A stretch of DNA of 45,319 bases from the NCBI GenBank assembly GCA_028724525.1, contig JAQYCV010000033.1, positions 100,290 through 145,608 on the forward strand, written 5' to 3'. Position 1 is the first letter of the stretch. The number at the start of each line of letters is the position of its first letter. This document shows positions 26,075-36,146 of the stretch, in pieces. Under the pieces are notes generated by a model. That model did no database searches. It was not told the DNA's origin and worked only from the letters and a program-made list of their open reading frames with translations. A program made the position numbers and the translations under genes. The DNA comes from Clostridiales bacterium (GTDB lineage: Bacteria; Bacillota; Clostridia; Saccharofermentanales; DTU023).

Positions 26075-26230
26075 AGCTAGAACTGACATGCCATAACATA
26101 GGATGAAACAGCCATCACCTGTACAAATTGCTTTTCTACCTTTTCACAAGCCCAGCCCACAGGTCAAAGCCTGTGGAAATCGCCAATTCACATTTTCACC
26201 GAAAAAAGGTTGGCAAAGTGCTGATTTGGC
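26075..26230. repeat. Island-flanking direct repeat, right copy (collapsed mosaic)
   Basis: Bases 26075-26181 match 22200-22308; from AAAGCCTGTGGAAATC (26166-26181) onward the sequence matches the left region at 22659-22720 instead. The right copy is therefore the left one with 366 bp (the R3 tandem units) missing between two copies of that 16-bp sequence. Confidence 0.75.
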
Positions 26231-26243
26231 GGGCTTGCCAACC
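26208..26243. repeat. R2 hairpin repeat, copy c (perfect stem)
   Basis: GGTTGGCAA (26208-26216) and TTGCCAACC (26235-26243) form a perfect 9-bp stem. It is followed by CTGCCGCTAATCCAGCCC, a decayed trace of the R1 motif. Confidence 0.7.
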
Positions 26244-26281
26244 AAAATCTGCCGCTAATCCAGCCCAACGAGCTAAAAATA

Positions 26282-26320
26282 GATTGGCAAACTTTTGATA
26301 TAACAGACTTGAGCTTTTGG
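26282..26320. repeat. R2 repeat, copy d (degenerate)
   Basis: GATTGGCAAACTTTTGATAT followed by AACAGACTTGAGCTTTTGG matches the R2 layout with a lost right arm. It ends just before the ppdK terminator. Confidence 0.5.
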
Positions 26321-26322
26321 GT

Positions 26323-26358
26323 CATAAAAAGGGCTACCTCTTAAGGAGATAGCCCTTT
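26323..26358 (-). terminator. Rho-independent terminator of ppdK
   Basis: On the minus strand AAAGGGCTA and TAGCCCTTT form a 9-bp stem, extended by an inner CTC/GAG, followed by a short T run (TTTTTATG). It lies 43 bp after the ppdK stop. Confidence 0.88.
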
Positions 26359-26400
26359 GCTTGGGTGAATTACTTTTTGAGCGTTAGCTACTAAGCCGTA

Positions 26401-29073
26401 TTAGCCTTCGATTCTGTGGCGGCCGTGCTCACGGAAGTCCACGGAGACGTAGTCTCTGGGTTTCTCGATTTGGGCTTGGGCGGCGGCCAGGATGGCGATG
26501 GGCACACGGTAGGGTGAGCAGGAGACGTAGTCGAAGTTCAGATCGTGGCAGAGATGGATGGATGAGGGTTCACCACCGTGTTCACCACAGATACCCAGGT
26601 GGATTTCGGGCTTCACTTCTCTAGCCTCTTGTGAGCTGATCTTGACCAGGCGGCCTACACCCTTTTGGTCCAGGATGGCGGTTGGGTCGTTCTCGAAGAT
26701 ACCCTTCTGATAGTAGGTATCGAGTACGCGGCCAGCATCATCACGGGAGAGACCGTAACCCATTTGGGTGAGGTCGTTGGTGCCGTAGGAGAAGAAGTCT
26801 GCGTGCTGTGCGATCTCATCGGAGGTCAGGGCAGCACGGGGAATCTCGATCATGGTACCTACCAGGTAATGGAGGTCCTGACCGGCTTCCTTAATCAGCT
26901 GGTCAGCCTTATCGGTGATGATCTTGCGCAGGTATTCCAGCTCTTTGTCTACAGAAATCAGGGGGACCATGATTTCGGGGTAGACCTTGATGCCTTCTTT
27001 TTGGACGTTGAGGGCAGCAGAGATGATAGCCTCTACCTGCATCTCAGCGATTTCAGGGAAGACAACAGCCAGACGGCAGCCACGCATACCCAGCATGGGG
27101 TTGGCTTCGGCCAGGCCGTGTACAACGCGCTTAATTTCATCGAGACTAATGCCCATGGCATCAGCGAGTTCCTTCATCTCATTTTCTTCATGAGGCAGGA
27201 ATTCGTGGAGAGGGGGATCCAGGAGACGGATGGTAACAGGCAGGCCCTGCATAGCGCGGAAGATGCCTTCAAAGTCGCCTCTTTGGATGGGAAGGATCTT
27301 GGCCAGAGCGGCTCTTCTTTCTTCTTCGTTCTTAGCCAGAATCATTTGACGGAATTCAAAGATACGGTCTTTCTCAAAGAACATGTGCTCGGTACGGACA
27401 AGACCGATACCGCCCGCACCCAGTTCCAGAGCTTTAGCAGCGTCCTTGGGTGTGTCGGCGTTGGCACGCACGTTCATTTGACGGGTTTCGTTGGCCCAAT
27501 TGAGCACCGTGGAGAAGTAGCCAGTGATATGTGCTTCTACAGAGGGGATAGCACCAGCATAAACTTGGCCAGTGGTACCGTCGATAGAGATGACATCACC
27601 CTTATTGAGAGCTAAGTCTTTCAGATAAGCTTTGCCAGCGGCCTCATCGATGGTGAGGTCGGCACAGCCAGAAACGCAACACTTACCCATACCACGGGCC
27701 ACAACGGCAGCGTGGGAGGTCATGCCGCCACGAGCGGTCAGAATACCTTCGGAAAGGTTCATGCCTTCAATATCTTCCGCAGAGGTTTCTAGACGAACCA
27801 GGATAACCTTTTTGCCAGCTTCCTTAGCAAGCCGGGCTTCTTCTGCACTAAAGACGATTTCGCCGGAGGCGGCACCAGGAGAAGCAGGTAGGCCCTTGGC
27901 CACGGGCTTGGCCTTCTTTAAGGCAGCTTCATCAAACATGGGGTGGAGGAGGGCATCCAAGCTCCGGGGATCGATTTGTTGGAGGGCACGTTCCTTGGAA
28001 ACCATGCCTTCTTCAACCATTTCTACTGCTACGCGCATGGCGGCTTGGGCGGTACGCTTACCGTTACGGGTTTGGAGGATGAAGAGTTTGGACCGTTCAA
28101 TGGTAAATTCTAGGTCTTGCATATCGCCATAGTGTTTTTCCAGGCGCTTGGCGATGTCAGAGAACTGGTTGTAGATGTCTACGTTCCAGGTCTTCATTTC
28201 TTCCAGGTTAATAGGTGTACGGACACCTGCCACAACGTCTTCACCTTGGGCATTAATCAAGAATTCACCGTAGACTTTATTTTCACCAGTAGCAGGGTTG
28301 CGGGAGAAGGCAACACCAGAGCCAGAGTCTTCACCCATGTTGCCGAAGACCATCTCTTGGACGTTAACGGCAGTACCCCAAGAAGCAGGGATATTGTGCA
28401 TTTGGCGATAATAGATGGCGCGGGGGTTGTTCCAAGACCGGAAGACGGCTTCGACCGCTTCGATCAACTGCATCTTGGGATCTTGAGGAAAGTCTTCGCC
28501 CTTGATTTCTTTATAGCGGGCAAGGGAGGCTTGGGCGACTTTTTCCAGGTCATCAGCGTCCAGTTCGGTATCTTCGGTAACGCCCTTAGCGGCTTTGGCC
28601 TTATCCATTAGGGCTTCAAATTCGTCCTTATGGACTTCCATGACGACGTCAGAGAACATCATGATAAAGCGGCGATAGGCATCGAAAGCAAAGCGACGGT
28701 TATTGGTCAGCTTGGCCAAACCTTCTACCACTTCATTATTGAGACCCAGGTTGAGGACTGTATCCATCATACCGGGCATGGAGGCGCGGGCGCCGGAACG
28801 GACAGAGACTAGGAGGGGATTATTTTTATCACCCAGGGTCTTGCCAGTTGCCGCTTCCAGCTTGTGGAGATATTCAAAAACTTCCGCTTGGATCTCATCG
28901 GAAATCTTTCTGCCATGATCATAATAGGCAATGCAGGCTTCTGTAGAAACCGTAAAGCCATTGGGTACAGGCAGGCCCAGGCCAGTCATTTCGGCCAGGT
29001 TAGCCCCTTTACCACCGAGCAGTTCACGCATCGAAGCGTTGCCTTCGGCAAACATATAAACAAATTTTTTCAT
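26401..29073 (-). CDS. ppdK: Pyruvate, phosphate dikinase
   Basis: An 890-residue PPDK that interconverts pyruvate, ATP and phosphate with PEP, AMP and pyrophosphate. The ATP-grasp domain opens with LLGGKGANLAEMTGLGLPVP and holds SVRSGARASMPGMMDTVLNL; the swinging phosphohistidine is His454 in GGMTSHAAVVARGMGK; the PEP-binding barrel ends with the catalytic Cys in GICGEHGGEPSS. Length matches the family. AGGAGG precedes the ATG. It follows glyS by 106 bp on the same strand; an AGGACAG/CTGTCCT hairpin without a T tract lies in that gap, so read-through is likely. No regulatory PDRP gene is adjacent. Confidence 0.98.
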   Translation of the reverse strand: MKKFVYMFAEGNASMRELLGGKGANLAEMTGLGLPVPNGFTVSTEACIAYYDHGRKISDEIQAEVFEYLHKLEAATGKTLGDKNNPLLVSVRSGARASMPGMMDTVLNLGLNNEVVEGLAKLTNNRRFAFDAYRRFIMMFSDVVMEVHKDEFEALMDKAKAAKGVTEDTELDADDLEKVAQASLARYKEIKGEDFPQDPKMQLIEAVEAVFRSWNNPRAIYYRQMHNIPASWGTAVNVQEMVFGNMGEDSGSGVAFSRNPATGENKVYGEFLINAQGEDVVAGVRTPINLEEMKTWNVDIYNQFSDIAKRLEKHYGDMQDLEFTIERSKLFILQTRNGKRTAQAAMRVAVEMVEEGMVSKERALQQIDPRSLDALLHPMFDEAALKKAKPVAKGLPASPGAASGEIVFSAEEARLAKEAGKKVILVRLETSAEDIEGMNLSEGILTARGGMTSHAAVVARGMGKCCVSGCADLTIDEAAGKAYLKDLALNKGDVISIDGTTGQVYAGAIPSVEAHITGYFSTVLNWANETRQMNVRANADTPKDAAKALELGAGGIGLVRTEHMFFEKDRIFEFRQMILAKNEEERRAALAKILPIQRGDFEGIFRAMQGLPVTIRLLDPPLHEFLPHEENEMKELADAMGISLDEIKRVVHGLAEANPMLGMRGCRLAVVFPEIAEMQVEAIISAALNVQKEGIKVYPEIMVPLISVDKELEYLRKIITDKADQLIKEAGQDLHYLVGTMIEIPRAALTSDEIAQHADFFSYGTNDLTQMGYGLSRDDAGRVLDTYYQKGIFENDPTAILDQKGVGRLVKISSQEAREVKPEIHLGICGEHGGEPSSIHLCHDLNFDYVSCSPYRVPIAILAAAQAQIEKPRDYVSVDFREHGRHRIEG

Positions 29074-29179
29074 TCTTCCTCCTGTTTGCGAGAGTCTAGC
29101 CCTCGTTTTTACTTTTACTGTTGGTTCTTTTCTGTGCTTCTATATCAGAGGACAGTCTGGAGAGCCTGTCCTTCTAAGC

Positions 29180-30567
<1,388 letters not shown>

Positions 30568-30568
<1 letters not shown>

Positions 30569-31026
30569 TATTCTTCGTCCTCGCTATCCATCTCGTCATC
30601 TTGCTTTCCAATAATTTCCAGGAGTTGGGCGGTGAAGTCCCGGGCATTCTGCTCTTGCAGAGCCTCTGTCTCAGCCCGCTCTTGTGCCTTGCGGTCAGCA
30701 GGAGAGATTTGGGCGGATTCAGCAAGTTTGGCTTCTTCTTGTAAGGCTTCCTGCTGCTTGGCCATGGCCTGGCGTTGGGCTTCCAAGCGCTCTGCCTCGA
30801 CTTCTGGCCGCAGGGGAACCACGACAGGATGGTCACCTACTACGTATTTGAGCTTGCTTTCCGCCAATTCCATGGAAGCCTGGGTCAGGGGAACATTGGA
30901 CCGGCGCTCTGAGAGAGGCTGTCCACCGTCCACCAGCTGTCTGGCCCGCTTTGCTGTCAAAAGAGAAAGAATATAGCGGTTTTCCACCAGGGGTAAAAGT
31001 TCTTCAATGGGTGGATCAATTAGCAT
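30568..31026 (-). CDS. rpoZ: RNA polymerase omega subunit with long charged tail
   Basis: Residues 1-65 match omega ([27 protein letters not shown], then [19 protein letters not shown]). Omega assists RNA polymerase assembly and is commonly 60-90 residues in Firmicutes; here it is 152. The extra 85 residues are Glu/Gln/Ala-rich, likely coiled coil, ending in an acidic [20 protein letters not shown] precedes the ATG. The next gene, glyS, overlaps by one base. Confidence 0.88.
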
Positions 31027-31202
31027 AGGGACCTCCTAATATTTGCCTTATTTATATTTAAGTACACTATGTCTAGGACCATCAATTATAAGGCAGTTAC
31101 GATTATAGTGCTAGTCTTAAAGGGTGGCTAAGCAGAGGTCTAGGATTTTGGCACAAAGGGAATGGCAAAAGCTACTTCTGCTTGGGCAATATGCTGGGTA
31201 AA

Positions 31203-31820
31203 CTAGAACTTTTCTAGGATAGCTTGGATGGCCAAAGCTCGGCGGCAAGCCCTCAATCTTTCCACATAAAGAATCTGCTCCACGGCGGCTGTCGTTTCTT
31301 CCAGACATTCGTTGATCAGAAAATAATCAAACTGGGGGGCTTGACTAATCTCCTGCTTGGCCTGAGCCAAACGGCTGGTAATTTTTTCAGGAGATTCGGT
31401 ATCTCGAAATTCCAGCCGAGACCGCAGTTCCTGGAGATTAGGGGGTGCGAGGAAAATGGTGATGGCCTGGGGTAGGGCTTTTTTGACCGCTAGAGCCCCC
31501 TTGACCGTAATATCCATAAAGATACTATAGCCAGCATCCAAGCGGGCTTCGATTTGGGCCCGGGGGGTTCCGTAGTAATTACCGCAAAACTCATCATATT
31601 CCAGGATTTGATCAGCCGCGATCATTTGCTGAAATTCATCCTTGCTGACAAAGTAGTAGTCAACCCCATGCTCTTCCTGGCCCCGGGGCGGGCGCGAAGT
31701 GGCGGAAATCGAGACCCAGGCCCGGTCTTCCTGACTTAAGACTTCTTTCAGCACGGTGCCTTTGCCCACACCAGAGGGTCCGGATATACAAACAACAACA
31801 GGTTTTTTCTCTAGAGCCAT
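31203..31820 (-). CDS. gmk: Guanylate kinase
   Basis: A 205-residue GMP kinase with Walker A GPSGVGKGT (13-21), the GMP-binding SISATSRPPRGQEEHGVDYY and DITVKGALAVKKALP. It makes GDP from GMP and ATP. It sits between remA and rpoZ as in many Firmicutes. GAGGAGAAGAAG precedes the ATG. A 176-bp gap without a gene separates it from rpoZ; it contains two TATAAT boxes (near 31090-31115) without convincing -35 elements, so rpoZ may have its own promoter. Confidence 0.97.
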   Translation of the reverse strand: MALEKKPVVVCISGPSGVGKGTVLKEVLSQEDRAWVSISATSRPPRGQEEHGVDYYFVSKDEFQQMIAADQILEYDEFCGNYYGTPRAQIEARLDAGYSIFMDITVKGALAVKKALPQAITIFLAPPNLQELRSRLEFRDTESPEKITSRLAQAKQEISQAPQFDYFLINECLEETTAAVEQILYVERLRACRRALAIQAILEKF

Positions 31821-31869
31821 CTTCTCTTCTCCTCTCAGCCGCTAATCGGCTACTTATCATTTTGCCGGC

Positions 31870-32178
31870 CTATTCTTCCCCACTCAAGAGTTTTTCTGGT
31901 GTAAGGGCAGACAAGATCAACTGGTCAGAATCCATGATCAGGACCGACCGGGTCTTGCGGCCTGCCGTAGCATCAATAAGAGCGCCACGATCACGCGCCT
32001 CCTGGATCAAGCGGCGGATTGGGGCAGCATCTGGTAATACAATGGCCATGAGTCGGGTGCTTGAAACGAAAGAACCGTAACCCGTAGAGATAAATTCCCC
32101 GACCGATCTTTTCACATTGCTATCACCAGTCTCAGGGGAAGTAGGGCCCTTTTGAGGATGAGTTTCCATCATGGTCAT
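31870..32178 (-). CDS. remA: RemA-family regulator (DUF370) with N-terminal extension
   Basis: Residues 27-98 are clearly Rem[56 protein letters not shown]. In Bacillus subtilis RemA is a DNA-binding protein that activates biofilm-matrix and osmoprotection genes. Here about 23 residues precede the usual start; AAGGAG before the ATG at 32178 supports the longer form. It follows yicC by 27 bp. Confidence 0.88.
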   Translation of the reverse strand: MTMMETHPQKGPTSPETGDSNVKRSVGEFISTGYGSFVSSTRLMAIVLPDAAPIRRLIQEARDRGALIDATAGRKTRSVLIMDSDQLILSALTPEKLLSGEE

Positions 32179-32205
32179 CTTTAGTGTATCTCCTTTGCCC
32201 CTGGC

Positions 32206-33096
32206 TTATTCTAAGTTTTGGATTTGCTCGCGAACTTGCTCAATCTCAGACTTGAGCTCAACCGCCAGCTTGGTCATTTCCAGGTCTTGGGATTTTGAGG
32301 CAATCGTGTTGCTTTCTCGGTTCATTTCCTGAATGAGAAAATCTAGTTTTTTGCCCAAAGCGCCTTCGCCAGCCAGAATAAGCTGAAATTGCTGGAAATG
32401 ACTGGCCAGGCGGGTGAGCTCTTCCGTGATATCTGCCTTGTCGGCAAAGATAGCAATCTCTGCGGCCACCCGCTGACCGTCATAAAATTCTTCCTGAGCC
32501 AAGCCTAAAAGTTCCTCTACCCTAGCCAGGAGACGGTCACGATAGCGGTCTGTTACGCCAGCGGCTTTCTGCAGAAGCTGGCCCCGTAGTATTTCCATGC
32601 GGTCCAAACCCTGTAAGAGACCCTGGGCAAGGTTTCCACCTTCTTGGGACCGCATCTTGTGGAAGTCGGCCAGACAGTCAGCCAAGCAGGCCTGGCTGAT
32701 TCGGGCCAGGCTCTCTTCATCGGCAGCTTCTTCCTCAAGGCAGATCACATCAGGCAACTGGGCCACCCGCATGGCTAAATTATCCGGTGGATCTTCTCCC
32801 AGGGCCTGGGCAATATCACGGTAGGCCTGGGCATAGGCCCGGGCCCGGGCCAGGTCGCTAGTGATATTCAAGCTCGCACCGGATAGATCCTGATAAGTCA
32901 CCCGGAGTTCTAGCTTTCCCCGACTGATTTCTTCCTGAATCTGCTGCCGCCAGCCGGCCTCTAAAGAGGACAAGAGCCGAGGGGACCGGATGGTGAGGTC
33001 AAAATACCTAGAGTTAACAGACCGAAGCTCCATACTGAGGCTGCTTTGGTATTGATTGACGAGGGCCCGGCCAAAGCCGGTCATACTTAAGGGCAT
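32206..33096 (-). CDS. yicC: YicC family protein (endoribonuclease-like)
   Basis: A 296-residue YicC: PLSMTGFGRAL at the start, ELRSVNSRYFDLTIRSPRLL near 22-41, and the conserved ending GKKLDFLIQEMNRESNTIAS followed by KSQDLEMTKLAVELKSEIEQ. Family members have been described as endoribonucleases. AAGAGGTAACGT precedes the ATG. Order yicC-remA-gmk-rpoZ is a well-known Firmicutes cluster. Confidence 0.95.
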   Translation of the reverse strand: MPLSMTGFGRALVNQYQSSLSMELRSVNSRYFDLTIRSPRLLSSLEAGWRQQIQEEISRGKLELRVTYQDLSGASLNITSDLARARAYAQAYRDIAQALGEDPPDNLAMRVAQLPDVICLEEEAADEESLARISQACLADCLADFHKMRSQEGGNLAQGLLQGLDRMEILRGQLLQKAAGVTDRYRDRLLARVEELLGLAQEEFYDGQRVAAEIAIFADKADITEELTRLASHFQQFQLILAGEGALGKKLDFLIQEMNRESNTIASKSQDLEMTKLAVELKSEIEQVREQIQNLE

Positions 33097-33117
33097 ACGT
33101 TACCTCTTTTCTATTTT

Positions 33118-35805
33118 TTAGGGCGACTCTGGAGAAGTGGACGGCAAGATTTCTTGGGGCTTAAAGCCTAGATAATCACCTGCCACCAAACTGTAGAGGA
33201 CCCCATCAATCTCCCTTTGCCTAAAGCAGTAGGGGGAGTCTGCATGGTGAATATGGCCAAAGACACAGGCCAAGGCACCCGCTTCCCGAATCAGGCCCGT
33301 AATGGGGTTAGGGACCAGGTTCTTAGCAAAGGGTGGAAAGTGGGTCATGACGAGGAGTTGGCGGCCATCCAGGGCTCGATGTGCAGCCTGCAAGGACAGG
33401 CGCAGTCTAGCCTCTTCTCTCTGCAAGATTTTAGCATCTGCCGGGCCAAAGCGCTGGTCATCTGACCAGAGCCAGAGCCGGCTACCGGCTACCATATAGC
33501 GGTCCCCCAGGGGCAGGGCATCATTTTGCAGGAAATGCAGGCTGGACCAGCCTTGGTCTTGGGCAAATTTGCGGATTTTATTCAAACCTTGCCACCAATA
33601 ATCATGGTTGCCGCGGAGGAGAACCTTCTGACCAGGCAAGTTATGGAGCAATTGCAGATCTGCCTCGGCTTCCTGAAGATGCATAGCCCAGGAGATATCC
33701 CCAGGAATCAGGACATAATCCTGGTCCCCCACTTCCTCCTGCCAATGCTTTTGCAAGCGCTGGGTATGGTCTCGCCAGGCTGGACCAAATTTGTCCATCG
33801 GCTTATTCACGCTCTGGGCCAGGTGGAGGTCTGCCAGGGCAAAAATTCGGGGAGTCCGTTTGATTCCAAGCTCTGGCGGGGCTGGCGCGGGGTCTGCCAG
33901 GGCCTCCGGGTGGAAGTGCTGGAAGACAGCTAAAGCCACAGCGGACGGCAGTTTCGCCTTCTTTTCTAAGTCTTCCAGACTAGCCTGGGCAATACCTTTC
34001 AGGCTCTTGAAGGTCTGGAGGAGGACCTTGCGGCGGGCAGGTCCCACTCCGGGGATCTCCTCTAGACTCCAACGTAAATTCCGTTTTTTAGACAGCTTCT
34101 TCTGTTGCCGACCGGCAAAGCGGTGGGCCTCATTTTGGATGGCCGTAATCAGACGGAGGAGGCTGAGGTCCTTGTTCCGGGCCTCGGCGGTCATCCGGGC
34201 CTCCTGGTCAGGGGCTGGCCGGAGGGTAATCGCCGTCAGGTCTTGGCGAATAAGGCCTCGAGACCGGTGGCGGTCATCCTTGACCATGCCAGCCAGGGCG
34301 ATGTCTGGGGCCTGAGCTTGGATGAGGGGAGCAATAGCCGCAACATGGCCTGGACCTCCATCCAGGAGAATAAGTTGGGGTTTCTGGCCGAAGTCTTCAT
34401 CGGCTAGCCGGGCCAGACGGCGGGAAATCACTTCCCGCATAGAAGCGTAGTCATCCTGGCCTTCCACACGCTTAATATTAAAAATTCGGTATGCAGACCG
34501 CTTGGGTTTGCCGTCCACAAAAACAATCATGGAAGCGGCCTTGTCGTCCTCCCCTAAGTTGGCTATGTCATAGGCCTCTATCCGGTGGGGGTATTCCTCT
34601 AGAGACAGGCGGTCAGCTAGGTCTTCCAGGGTACTTTCCAGCTTGCCTTGGCCGCCTCCCAGGAGGACATGGCGGATCAAGCTCTCTTCGGCATTGCGTT
34701 CGGCCATCTCCAGCCAACGTAGCTTCAGTCCCCGCTGGGGCCGGTGGATCCGGACCTTGCGGCCTGCTTGGCTATAAAGCCAGGCCTCCACCTGGTCCAG
34801 ACTGTCTGGCAGGTCGGAAACCAGGATTAGCTGAGGAAGTTGATGGCCCTGGGAATAGTATTGCAAGATGAAGGCCTGGTACAGGTCTGCCCGGCTCTCG
34901 CCTCGGTCGGGAAAGAAGTAGGAACCGGTAGAGATGATGCGGCCTTCCCTAATCTTTAAGATACGGACCGCCTTTTCTGAATCATTTTCTGCCAAGGCCA
35001 GGACATCTGCTTCCCCCTGCAATTCCGGCAGGGCGATAGTCTGCCTTTCATTGAGTTTCTCTAAGGCTTGAAGCCGGTCTCGCAAGCGGGCAGCCTGCTC
35101 AAAATCCATGCGGTCAGAGGCCGCCCGCATGTCTGCTTCCAGCTTGCGACTGAAGGGCACTGACTTGCCTTCCAAGAATTCCACCAGTTCCTCTATGACA
35201 GCACGGTATTCTTCACGCGGTACTGAACCCAGACAGGGGCCCACGCACTTGCCAATATAATAATTGAGGCAGGGCCGTCCCTTGCCGATATCCCTCGGCA
35301 AGACTCGGCGGCAACGTTTAAGGGGGAAAATTTCATAGATGGCCTGGAGGGCCCGGTAGAGGTCACCACTTTGGTAGGGGCCAAAATACCGGACACCCTC
35401 CTTGTAGTCATCTAATATGTGAAAGGATTTAAGAACTCGGGGATAGGCCTCATTAAGGGTCACCCGAATATAGGGGTACTCCTTATCATCACGCAGGAGA
35501 ATGTTGTAGTGGGGTTCATAATGCTTAATGAGATTATTTTCCAGGATCAGCGCTTCCAGCTCATTGGCGCAAAGGACGTAGTCAAAATCCCGGATGTGAG
35601 AAATCATGGCCAGAACCTTGGCATTGCCCTGGGGATTCTCTGTAAAATAGGAGCGAAGACGGCGGGGCAGGTTGATGGCCTTACCCACATAAATAACCTG
35701 CCCGGCTTCATCCTTCATCAGGTAGACGCCGGGTTCTTCAGGAATAAGGTCTAAACGAACATCAAGGTTCGGGAGTGGGACCGGGGGCTTCACAAGGGCG
35801 GACAA
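33118..35805 (-). CDS. uvrC: UvrC excinuclease subunit fused to a metallophosphoesterase domain
   Basis: One open frame of 895 residues; UvrC alone is about 600. Order: GIY-YIG nuclease (20-100, GVYLMKDEAGQVIYVGKAIN), cysteine region (165-192), UVR motif (about 225-250), RNase H-like second nuclease (AYDIANLGEDDKAASMIVF 411-429, LLDGGPGH 480-487) and helix-hairpin-helix (580-635). After a Pro/Ala linker a calcineurin-like phosphoesterase follows (653-890) with all expected metal motifs: D659-x-H661, GD (702-703), GNHD (732-735), H822 and GHIH (850-853). UvrC makes the dual incision in nucleotide-excision repair. The start is TTG at 35805 or GTG at 35793; neither Shine-Dalgarno is ideal. Confidence 0.92.
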   Translation of the reverse strand: MSALVKPPVPLPNLDVRLDLIPEEPGVYLMKDEAGQVIYVGKAINLPRRLRSYFTENPQGNAKVLAMISHIRDFDYVLCANELEALILENNLIKHYEPHYNILLRDDKEYPYIRVTLNEAYPRVLKSFHILDDYKEGVRYFGPYQSGDLYRALQAIYEIFPLKRCRRVLPRDIGKGRPCLNYYIGKCVGPCLGSVPREEYRAVIEELVEFLEGKSVPFSRKLEADMRAASDRMDFEQAARLRDRLQALEKLNERQTIALPELQGEADVLALAENDSEKAVRILKIREGRIISTGSYFFPDRGESRADLYQAFILQYYSQGHQLPQLILVSDLPDSLDQVEAWLYSQAGRKVRIHRPQRGLKLRWLEMAERNAEESLIRHVLLGGGQGKLESTLEDLADRLSLEEYPHRIEAYDIANLGEDDKAASMIVFVDGKPKRSAYRIFNIKRVEGQDDYASMREVISRRLARLADEDFGQKPQLILLDGGPGHVAAIAPLIQAQAPDIALAGMVKDDRHRSRGLIRQDLTAITLRPAPDQEARMTAEARNKDLSLLRLITAIQNEAHRFAGRQQKKLSKKRNLRWSLEEIPGVGPARRKVLLQTFKSLKGIAQASLEDLEKKAKLPSAVALAVFQHFHPEALADPAPAPPELGIKRTPRIFALADLHLAQSVNKPMDKFGPAWRDHTQRLQKHWQEEVGDQDYVLIPGDISWAMHLQEAEADLQLLHNLPGQKVLLRGNHDYWWQGLNKIRKFAQDQGWSSLHFLQNDALPLGDRYMVAGSRLWLWSDDQRFGPADAKILQREEARLRLSLQAAHRALDGRQLLVMTHFPPFAKNLVPNPITGLIREAGALACVFGHIHHADSPYCFRQREIDGVLYSLVAGDYLGFKPQEILPSTSPESP

Positions 35806-35811
35806 ACCCCC

Positions 35812-36078
35812 TTATTCTTCCAGAAGCGGATTGGTCAGCCAGTCGCTTAGGCTGGCTAAAGCCTCATCTTCATCAGGGCCGTCTGCGAGGAGCGTGAGTT
35901 CCAAACCAGGTGTCAAGCCAAGGGACATGAGGCCCAGCAGGCTCTTAGCATTGGCGCGTTTATCGCCAATTTGCACATGCACAGAAGACCGATAAGCAGA
36001 GGCCTTCTGAATCAAAAGGGCTAGGGTTTTCATCTGGATAGATTCTTCACCTTGTAAGATAATCTTGGCTTCTTTCAT
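35812..36078 (-). CDS. crh: Crh-like HPr paralogue (Gln15, Ser46)
   Basis: An 88-residue HPr-fold protein. The position of the phosphocarrier His15 is Gln (EESIQMKTLALLIQ), and Arg17 is Lys, while the regulatory Ser46 is kept in RANAKSLLGLMSLGL. Gln15 with Ser46 is exactly the pattern of Bacillus Crh, which cannot pass phosphate in the PTS but, when phosphorylated on Ser46 by HPr kinase, acts as CcpA cofactor. The ATG at 36078 has GGAGGG just upstream; a TTG four codons earlier would overrun it. No PTS gene or HPr kinase lies in the window. Confidence 0.85.
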   Translation of the reverse strand: MKEAKIILQGEESIQMKTLALLIQKASAYRSSVHVQIGDKRANAKSLLGLMSLGLTPGLELTLLADGPDEDEALASLSDWLTNPLLEE

Positions 36079-36146
36079 ATATCCCTCCAAGCGATAGCTA
36101 GTATCTATTTTAGGCTAGGCCTCAAGCTTAAGCAAGACCTTAAGGA

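Noticed and set aside
26665-27615. 316-codon open frame antisense to ppdK
   Set aside because: Typical shadow frame in a GC-rich, strongly codon-biased gene; no Shine-Dalgarno and composition reflects the complement of ppdK.
29074-29179. Terminator between glyS and ppdK
   Set aside because: AGGACAG/CTGTCCT forms a hairpin but no T tract follows, so I did not list it as a terminator.
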